A stretch of 17,001 nt of DNA from Methylococcaceae bacterium (lineage in GTDB: Bacteria; Pseudomonadota; Gammaproteobacteria; Methylococcales; Methylococcaceae). Position numbers and translations under genes: made by a program. Location: contig VEPB01000295.1 in assembly GCA_012026715.1 (NCBI GenBank), positions 1 to 17,001 on the forward strand, given 5' to 3'. The notes beneath the pieces are model-generated. The model did no database searches. It was not told the DNA's origin and was given only the letters and a program-made list of their open reading frames with translations. Every line of letters starts with the position of its first letter. Within the stretch, counting starts at the first letter, position 1. This document shows positions 6,761-12,758 of this stretch, piece after piece.

Positions 6761-9700
6761 TCAAAAGGCCAAGGTTAGGCTGGCATTAAAGCTTCTTTCC
6801 GGCCAGTAAAACATATCTCTTTCTGCATAGATTGCACTTCGCTCTGATAGGCCTTGATAGTTAAATTCTTTGTTGAAAAGGTTGCGCACATCAAAGCGCA
6901 GAATGCCTAGTCGATTCGGAAGCCTATAGCCGAGTCCAAGATCTACTAGGGCGAAATGACTTGAGTATTTTTGTGAAATAAATCTGTCGTCGACAAAATA
7001 GGTTCCGCCCGTACTTTGATCGACATAGGTAACAGCGGTGCTTGCAAAAAAGCCGCTGGTATGAAAGAAATTCGCGGTAAAAGGTACTCGATGAGTTTGT
7101 ATATGAGGCGCTAAGTTTGGGATGATGGCTTCAGAGAATGGTACATCCTTCATGTCGTTGAAAACGGCAAGTTCGTAGGAAATCGAAAGGGCTAGCATGG
7201 TGGTCGGCGCCCAATTCAAGTAGGTGCGATAAAGATCCTCGCGAGTCTTTCCGAGGTTGGAGTTCTCTAGCCCGTACCGTGGGAAATGCAGATGCCTCGT
7301 CGAGGCTTCAAGCCCAAAAAAGAGCGTGGATGTGACTTTTTGGTCAATTCCAACGCCGTATCGAGAAACATCGGTTGCATTGTAGTCATCGAAAAACTGA
7401 TTGAATCCTGCAATTTGTGTAGGTTCAATGGTCTGGTCGGTAATCAACGGCCGTTTGAGGGATCTAAATCCGGCGAGGCGAAGGGTTGTTTTCGGTGTAA
7501 TCGACCACATGAGCCCAAGCTTCGGATTTATTTGGTTGCGGGTCCCGTTGCCGTTGATTTCTCTGTAAGGCCCGTCGTTGAGGGCATCGAAGCTAAATCC
7601 GAAAATTAACGACGTTTTTGCCCATGGTGAAAGGTAGTTATACAAGTATCCATTTGCGTGTTTCGTTGCCATTCTATTGCTAAATGTATCGTTGATATCG
7701 GAGTAACCAAGTCCTACGATGGACTTTAGGAAGTCATTGTGGAACTGATACTGTGCTTCTGTAATATAGCCTTCGGATTCGGACTTGAAGCTTTGATCCA
7801 GTCGTCTTGATTTGTATATCAATGAAACTATAAGATCCGAGGTATCGTTGGGTGCATAGTGGCCCCCTAACCGTAAGACCGTCGATTGCTCCTTGCGGGC
7901 GTTCTCGGTGGTTTGAGGTATTCCTGGAGCGCGTCTGGCCAAGTCCTGGTTGCGAAGGTCGCTATACCTGGCTTCCATTTGAACGCTGAGATCTGGAGTC
8001 AACGCGGTTTGAAAAAAAGCATTGTAGATGTTGTTCTCTTGAGCGTTATTACGACGATAGCCATCGGTGCTGTAGTGGAACTGGCCGACACTGTAAGAGA
8101 GGTTTCTCCATACACCGGAATGCGTGACTTCGTCCGCCCAGGTTCCGCGGCTTCCCAGTAATCCCGTTGCCTGAAAATTCAAGCGATCTCGCTCAAATAA
8201 AGGGTTGAACTCATTGAAACTTTGGGCTGTTGGTCCCAGGCTCATTAGATTCAATAAATTGGTTTCGGCGAGATGAGGCTGTATGGGGGTGACATTTACC
8301 GGCTGCAGCAGCTGCGATTGCAGTAATTCACTGACCCGTGCCATCTCGTATCGGTTTGAGTTGGCATAAGTGTCGGCAAGAAAACGATGTCCCGAATAGT
8401 CGCTAGGATTGATGGTTACCGATTTCCATCCTTCGAGAAGTGCTCTTTGCGAAAAACCTAGATTGTTGTAGATCCGTCCTTGCGCCGCACTACGGGCCGC
8501 TAAGTCGCTGTCAAGTTTTTGAGTTGATCGGTATATGGCACGAGAGTCGTTTAATTCGACGGCTTTTTGAATGTCTTGCAAAGCCTCAACCGGCCGATTC
8601 TCGGTCTGCTTCTTGATGGCGTCGTAGAAGTAAGGGGTTGGATCTTTCGGGTCGTACTGCTTGGCCAGTTCGAATTGGCTGTCTGCCAGGTTGCTGCGCT
8701 TCTGCTCGTAGTAGGCCTTGCCCAGGTAGCTGCGGATCAGGGAGTCGTTGGGGTCGAGGTTGCCGGCGATTTCCAGGTCTTCGGTTCCTTCGGTCAACTC
8801 GCCGGTGCGGATCTTCGCAAGGCCCAGGCCAAACCGCGCCAGTGGATCGAAGGAGTCCAGGTCGATGGCGCGGCGGAAGCTGGCCGCCGCCGCATCGGTG
8901 TCGGCTTCCGCCAGTTGGGCGAAGCCCAGCAGGCTTTGGGTTCGGCTCAGCCTGGGATTCAGCGCGGCGGCCTTCTCGGCTTCCCGGCGGGCTTCCGGGC
9001 GATCGCCCAGCGATGCCAGCAATTCGGCCCGGCGGGCGTGGGCCAGGGCGTTTTCGGGATCGAGCCGCAGCGCGGCGTCGACCGTCGCCAGCGCTCCCTG
9101 CAGATCAAAGCCCGCCTGTTCAACGTAAGAGCGGGCCAGCAACGGGATAGGCGAGCGCGGAGCCAGGGCCGTGGCTTCCTGCGCCAGGGCGAGAGCCTGC
9201 TCCTTTTGATTGCGGGCGAGAGCGATCACGGCCAGCAGCGACTTGGCCGTGGCGTCCTGACGGTGGTCGAGCAGCAGCGGTTCGGCTTGATCGACCCGCC
9301 CCGCGGTCAGCAACAGGCCGGCCCTGAAATTCAGGTATTCGGGGGAAAGCCGCAGGTCTTCGGGTACGCGGTCGAGGGCTGCCAGGCTGTCGGCAACGCG
9401 CCCGGAAAGGTAAAGCGCGGCGGCTTGGCGGAGGCCGGGTGGCGCCGAACCGAGCAATGCCTTGGCGTCGATGAGGGGCGGATAGTACAAGGCCCACTGC
9501 ACGGCGTTTTCCGGCTTCAGCAGTAGTTTGATCCGGGGTGCCTGGCCGGCCTGGGCGATGCCGGTCTGCCCCTTGCCGAGGATCAGCTTGCCCTGGGGAT
9601 TCGTCAGCCGGACCGTGCCTTCGTAAACCGTGATCTGAGCCTGATCGGAATCGGCCGATACCAGAAACTCGGTGCCTTCGATGCCGGCGTTGACGAACTT

Positions 9701-10087
9701 GGTGGAGACGTCGAAATGCCGCGGCGTATGGCTGCGAACGTGAACCTCGCCGTAGTCGACCGAGAGATTGACCCGGTCTTCGGTGGTCACGAAATTGACC
9801 AGGGTTTTTTGATTGAGGGAAAGCCGGGTCGCGATGCCTTCCGTCATCGACAGGACGGCGCGGCTCAAATCGCCGGTGCGGACCCGGTCTTCGACGCAGT
9901 AGTCCTGATGCAGCACTGCGGGCTGCCAGATTTCCCGCCGTGCGAACTGCGTGTCGACCTGGCCCAGGGCGGACACCAGTTGTGCGATCTTGGGCCTGCA
10001 CAACCGTTCATCCGCGTTGCTGACATTACCGGCCAGCGCGAGCAATGCGGCGAGTGCCATGCCATGCGCGATCAAAGGTCTGCCCAT
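6761..10087 (-). CDS. FecR domain / TPR repeat / outer-membrane beta-barrel protein (BARREL-1)
   Basis: 1108 residues from the ATG at 10087; the frame is open to 10216, but that extension overlaps the cyclase gene and precedes the signal peptide. Adjacent ATGs at 10090 and 10087 share one AGGGA site; the second is better spaced (6 bases). Signal peptide is residues 1-25, cut after SNA. The FecR-like domain (about 64-180) has CVEDRVRTG, HFDVSTKFVNAGIEGTEFLV and ITVYEGTVRLT. TPR helices fill about 215-600. The last ~470 residues look like an outer-membrane barrel with NPKLGLMWSITPKTTLRLAG and a terminal ASLTLAF. Cys30 and Cys64 match Cys26 and Cys60 of BARREL-2. No plug or TonB box is visible. 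I infer an outer-membrane protein with a large periplasmic arm. It lies 101 bases after the cyclase and is followed by the six-cysteine genes. GC is high in the 5' half and falls abruptly near base 8600. Confidence 0.85.
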   Translation of the reverse strand: MGRPLIAHGMALAALLALAGNVSNADERLCRPKIAQLVSALGQVDTQFARREIWQPAVLHQDYCVEDRVRTGDLSRAVLSMTEGIATRLSLNQKTLVNFVTTEDRVNLSVDYGEVHVRSHTPRHFDVSTKFVNAGIEGTEFLVSADSDQAQITVYEGTVRLTNPQGKLILGKGQTGIAQAGQAPRIKLLLKPENAVQWALYYPPLIDAKALLGSAPPGLRQAAALYLSGRVADSLAALDRVPEDLRLSPEYLNFRAGLLLTAGRVDQAEPLLLDHRQDATAKSLLAVIALARNQKEQALALAQEATALAPRSPIPLLARSYVEQAGFDLQGALATVDAALRLDPENALAHARRAELLASLGDRPEARREAEKAAALNPRLSRTQSLLGFAQLAEADTDAAAASFRRAIDLDSFDPLARFGLGLAKIRTGELTEGTEDLEIAGNLDPNDSLIRSYLGKAYYEQKRSNLADSQFELAKQYDPKDPTPYFYDAIKKQTENRPVEALQDIQKAVELNDSRAIYRSTQKLDSDLAARSAAQGRIYNNLGFSQRALLEGWKSVTINPSDYSGHRFLADTYANSNRYEMARVSELLQSQLLQPVNVTPIQPHLAETNLLNLMSLGPTAQSFNEFNPLFERDRLNFQATGLLGSRGTWADEVTHSGVWRNLSYSVGQFHYSTDGYRRNNAQENNIYNAFFQTALTPDLSVQMEARYSDLRNQDLARRAPGIPQTTENARKEQSTVLRLGGHYAPNDTSDLIVSLIYKSRRLDQSFKSESEGYITEAQYQFHNDFLKSIVGLGYSDINDTFSNRMATKHANGYLYNYLSPWAKTSLIFGFSFDALNDGPYREINGNGTRNQINPKLGLMWSITPKTTLRLAGFRSLKRPLITDQTIEPTQIAGFNQFFDDYNATDVSRYGVGIDQKVTSTLFFGLEASTRHLHFPRYGLENSNLGKTREDLYRTYLNWAPTTMLALSISYELAVFNDMKDVPFSEAIIPNLAPHIQTHRVPFTANFFHTSGFFASTAVTYVDQSTGGTYFVDDRFISQKYSSHFALVDLGLGYRLPNRLGILRFDVRNLFNKEFNYQGLSERSAIYAERDMFYWPERSFNASLTLAF

Positions 10088-10093
10088 CATGGT

Positions 10094-10098
10094 TCCCT
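10094..10098 (-). promoter_or_regulatory. Ribosome binding site deciding the BARREL-1 start
   Basis: AGGGA on the minus strand lies 3 bases before the ATG at 10090 and 6 bases before the ATG at 10087. The second ATG is preferred. The GTG, TTG and ATG options farther upstream would add a long arginine-rich stretch before the signal peptide. Confidence 0.5.
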
Positions 10099-10121
10099 GT
10101 TGCGTTTTGCGGTGGCGACGG

Positions 10122-10150
10122 ATTCTAGGTGCATCACCCAAGCGGAACAA
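10122..10150 (-). promoter_or_regulatory. Candidate promoter for BARREL-1
   Basis: TTGTTC (10150-10145) and TAGAAT (10127-10122) on the minus strand are 17 bases apart, and the -10 is about 32 bases before the start codon. The -35 is weak (3 of 6 matches). The CTAGAATCCG core is identical to the one upstream of BARREL-2. If active, the barrel gene could be expressed independently of the cyclase. Confidence 0.4.
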
Positions 10151-10188
10151 GGGGATTGTCGCAGTGGGGGACTCTCGTGGTTGGGCCG

Positions 10189-12549
10189 TCAGGCCTCGGC
10201 GAGACGTTCGCGACACGCCTTCAGATAAAAGCGGGTGGGCCCGTCATCGGGAAAGTCCTCCCGCAGCAGCGCGAACAGCTCGAAAGCGCCGTGCCAGTCG
10301 CCTTTTTCGAAACGCTCCAATGCGTCCGCGAATCCCTCCAGGAGAGTCGGGTTTGCGGCACCTGGCGCATCGAGGTGGCCGAGCAACTCGTGGACCCGCA
10401 CTTCATCCCGTCTGCCCGGAAGTTTGAAAAGCCCCAAGTCGCGCGTCGCATATCCTGCGAGTCCCGTGACCATGCTGTCGGAAACCAGGGTGCGGGTGCC
10501 CAGTACCTTGTTCAAGGCTTCCAGGCGCTGAGTGGTGTTCAGGGTGTCGCCGAAGGCTTTCAATTCGCCGGCATAGGCGATCCACATGGGGCCGAAATTG
10601 ATTCCGACGCGAATCGGGAAGTGGACTTGGCGCCTGCGGGTAAACTCCGCGACGGCCTCTTGCAGGCGGATCGCCGCATCCAGGGCATGGCTGCGGCGGT
10701 CCACGCGGCGGCGTTCCAGCTGCCGACCCGCCCGGCGCCAGCGCCAGCGCAGCAGACTGCCGGGAAGCAGGGCGGTCGCCCCCCGCTCGCCGGCGGGCGC
10801 CTGTCCCCACCACAATGCGAGCATGCCATCGCCGGCCCAATCCTTGACGGTGCCGCCGTGCTCGCGCACCGGCCGTTCGACCATCGTTTGATAGTCCTGC
10901 ATGAAGTGGGCGAGCCATTCGCCGTCGCGGGAGTCGGTCAGAGCGGTATAGCCTTCGCCGTCTGTCACGAGGCATACGCCGCTGCAGTGCACGAAATCGC
11001 CGGCGAGCGGGGAGTCGGCCCGCTCCAGGATCGGCATCAGGGAGGCTGGAATCTTGATGGTGATGAGTTCCCGCAGATGCTGCTGCTGTTCGAGGTAGCG
11101 GCTGGTTAGCCCGAGCAGAATGGCCGCGGAAACCTGGAAAGAAGGCACCACGACGGGAATCCAAAGGGATTCCATACGGAACAGGGTGACCGCGGCGCCC
11201 TCGAACAGAATCCACGAAAGACACAGCGCCAGAAGTCCCACCCCGATCGGCAAATACATCGCCAGGATGCCGACCAGATAACCCCAGACGACCGTCACGA
11301 GCATCAGCCGAAGCGTCGGCAACGGGTGAATCAGCCGGCCCTCCAGCAAATTGGCATAAGCGGTCGCGAGCAGTTCGCCGCTGCTGATCTCGCCGAAAAC
11401 GGTGGCGAACTTGGCGCCCTTGGCCAATTTCTCAAAGTCAGGCGAGGGGGAAATGACCACGACTTTGCCGTTGACCGCTTCGGCCGGAGGTTCGGGGGAC
11501 AGCGGCAGGGTGGGAATGGCGCCGGCAGGACCGTAAGGGTTCACGTAGAGGGCATCGTCGCCTTGGTACATGCGGAATAGGGCCGCAACGGCCGGTACCC
11601 TGGGGGGGCGACGTTCCAGGTCGGCCAGGATCGCGTCCAGTGCTTCCGGCTCTCTCCCGGACCAGATGTCCAGGTTGGAAATCAGCCGGAGCAGCACTGG
11701 TTCGGGGCGCTGGTCATCCCTGTAGATTTCCAGAATATCCGCGAGGGATCGGAGATGGTGACGGTTGAGAATTGCCAGCAACTCGTCGTACCCCTCCCGC
11801 AGCGCTGCCACATGGAGGGCAACCACGGGGAGAGTGGGCCACAGGGAAGCTTCACTTTCCTGATCGGCCGATTGATCCAGGGGGCCACGGATGGCGGCGA
11901 TTCCCGTCCAAAACCGGATCGATTCGCCGCGGCTGTCCTGGGCCGGAAACGGCGCGGTGGCCAAGGCGGCCTCCGCGAGTTGCTCGATCGGCGGATTGGC
12001 TTTGATGAGTTCGGTGGTGACACCGGTCTCTTTCGAAATCGATATGGGGTTGTAGGCCAGCTTATCCTGCAACAGCACGTTGCCGGCCTCCTTCAGGCTG
12101 ACGGCGAGTTCGGCATCCTCCGCGGGTTTTATTTGAGTAAACAAAACATTGAGGATGCTCAGGGTGGCCCCCTGGCGCCGCAGGGTGCTGATGATTTCGC
12201 CGTAACGGCTGCGCGGCCAGCAGGCTGGCATCCACTTTTCAGAGTTTCGCGCGATGCATTTCTTGAGTTCCGGATCGTCCAGGAAGGTTTTCAGGCCGAT
12301 GTTGACGATCCGGACGCTTTCCGGAACCTCTTTGCCAAAGAAGACGTTGCGAGCGTGGCTCAAAAACCACAAGCCCCAGGGATCCTCCACCGCCCAGGGC
12401 CAGGGCACAAGCACCAGCAATCCGGCGGTGAAGGCCAGCAGCAGCGCCAGGATTTGAGCCCGTACATGGCGGTTCCCGATCCATTGCAACACGGATCGAA
12501 GAGAGGGTCGGGGCAATCCGGACGAGATGGGCGATGCGGTGGTCGTCAT
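10189..12549 (-). CDS. CHASE2-domain membrane nucleotide cyclase (class III)
   Basis: 786 residues. An N-terminal membrane helix (about 33-52) is followed by a large extracytoplasmic CHASE2-type region with VRIVNIGLKTF, ACWPRSRYGEIISTLRRQGA and, near its end, GKVVVISP. Three membrane helices then span about 405-485 (for example MLVTVVWGYLVGILAMYLPI). A cytoplasmic class III cyclase domain runs from about 522 to 710. Metal-binding aspartates are Asp530 (TDGEGYTALTD) and Asp574 (AGDGMLALWW); the transition-state pair is Asn671 and Arg675 (LNTTQRLE). A short TPR-like helical tail ends the protein. The residues that normally select ATP are unusual: Asp570 where adenylate cyclases have Lys, and Lys664 where they have Asp, so the product could be cAMP or another cyclic nucleotide. 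An arginine-rich insertion follows Asp574. The ATG at 12549 has AGGG only three bases away. It heads the cluster, divergent from glgP. CHASE2 domains sense unknown extracellular signals. Confidence 0.9.
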   Translation of the reverse strand: MTTTASPISSGLPRPSLRSVLQWIGNRHVRAQILALLLAFTAGLLVLVPWPWAVEDPWGLWFLSHARNVFFGKEVPESVRIVNIGLKTFLDDPELKKCIARNSEKWMPACWPRSRYGEIISTLRRQGATLSILNVLFTQIKPAEDAELAVSLKEAGNVLLQDKLAYNPISISKETGVTTELIKANPPIEQLAEAALATAPFPAQDSRGESIRFWTGIAAIRGPLDQSADQESEASLWPTLPVVALHVAALREGYDELLAILNRHHLRSLADILEIYRDDQRPEPVLLRLISNLDIWSGREPEALDAILADLERRPPRVPAVAALFRMYQGDDALYVNPYGPAGAIPTLPLSPEPPAEAVNGKVVVISPSPDFEKLAKGAKFATVFGEISSGELLATAYANLLEGRLIHPLPTLRLMLVTVVWGYLVGILAMYLPIGVGLLALCLSWILFEGAAVTLFRMESLWIPVVVPSFQVSAAILLGLTSRYLEQQQHLRELITIKIPASLMPILERADSPLAGDFVHCSGVCLVTDGEGYTALTDSRDGEWLAHFMQDYQTMVERPVREHGGTVKDWAGDGMLALWWGQAPAGERGATALLPGSLLRWRWRRAGRQLERRRVDRRSHALDAAIRLQEAVAEFTRRRQVHFPIRVGINFGPMWIAYAGELKAFGDTLNTTQRLEALNKVLGTRTLVSDSMVTGLAGYATRDLGLFKLPGRRDEVRVHELLGHLDAPGAANPTLLEGFADALERFEKGDWHGAFELFALLREDFPDDGPTRFYLKACRERLAEA

Positions 12550-12586
12550 GATCCCTGTGTGGGTGGGTTCCGATCCGTTGCCGGGG

Positions 12587-12612
12587 GATGGCGGCGGGCC
12601 GTCGCCGCCATC
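12587..12612. promoter_or_regulatory. Perfect 10-bp inverted repeat between the cyclase gene and glgP
   Basis: GATGGCGGCG and CGCCGCCATC flank a 6-base loop (GGCCGT at 12597-12602). No T-run follows on either strand, so an intrinsic terminator is unlikely. The right arm overlaps the candidate -10 of the cyclase promoter. It could be an operator or, if transcribed, a hairpin in the 5' leader. Confidence 0.5.
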
Positions 12613-12637
12613 TTGCGTCAGCTGTGTCGCATGTCAA
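12610..12637 (-). promoter_or_regulatory. Candidate promoter for the cyclase and minus-strand cluster
   Basis: A perfect TTGACA -35 (12637-12632, minus strand) is followed after 16 bases by CAAGAT (12615-12610), which matches the -10 consensus at only 3 of 6 positions. It lies about 60 bases before the cyclase start. The weak -10 and the overlapping inverted repeat would fit a regulated promoter. Confidence 0.3.
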
Positions 12638-12748
12638 GGGGCGCTGGCCCCGGGTGTTTCCCGACCGCCGATTTTGCCCCTACACTAGCACCTGACAGCC
12701 TCCCGATGCCGTTGCGGTCGGGCAGCCAAACATGATCAGCCGCTGCGC

Positions 12749-12754
12749 GGAGAG
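12749..12754 (+). promoter_or_regulatory. Ribosome binding site deciding the glgP start
   Basis: GGAGAG lies just before the ATG at 12759 (GGAG with 6 bases spacing). The upstream in-frame ATG at 12732 has no comparable site. Confidence 0.55.
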
Positions 12755-12758
12755 CGCC

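Larger units (their letters stand above)
2151..10087 (-). repeat. Tandem duplication of the FecR/TPR/barrel gene
   Basis: The genes at 2151-5492 and 6761-10087 are paralogues arranged head to tail. Similarity is strongest over the FecR and TPR parts, roughly 4000-5490 against 8600-10060, where long stretches also match at the DNA level. An example is the block around GGGGTCGAGGTTG at 4154 and 8751. Similarity falls in the barrel half, with conserved islands such as FNPLFER, GQFHY and PTQIAG.NQFFDD. Each copy is followed by small membrane-anchored cysteine-rich genes, so the duplicated unit may be a barrel-plus-small-protein cassette. Confidence 0.8.

Noticed and set aside
8567..9526. 319-codon plus-strand frame opposite the BARREL-1 TPR region
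   Set aside because: Antisense to conserved TPR and FecR sequence, rich in Gln, Gly and Arg, with no domain signature. An equivalent frame is not maintained over the paralogous gene.
10088..10216. Extended N-terminus of BARREL-1 starting at 10216
   Set aside because: It would add an arginine-rich stretch before a perfectly good signal peptide and overlap the end of the cyclase gene. A ribosome binding site lies at the internal ATG pair.
11755..12735. 326-codon plus-strand frame opposite the cyclase
   Set aside because: Antisense to the CHASE2 region, and it ends at the glgP start region. The translation is of biased composition and resembles no family.
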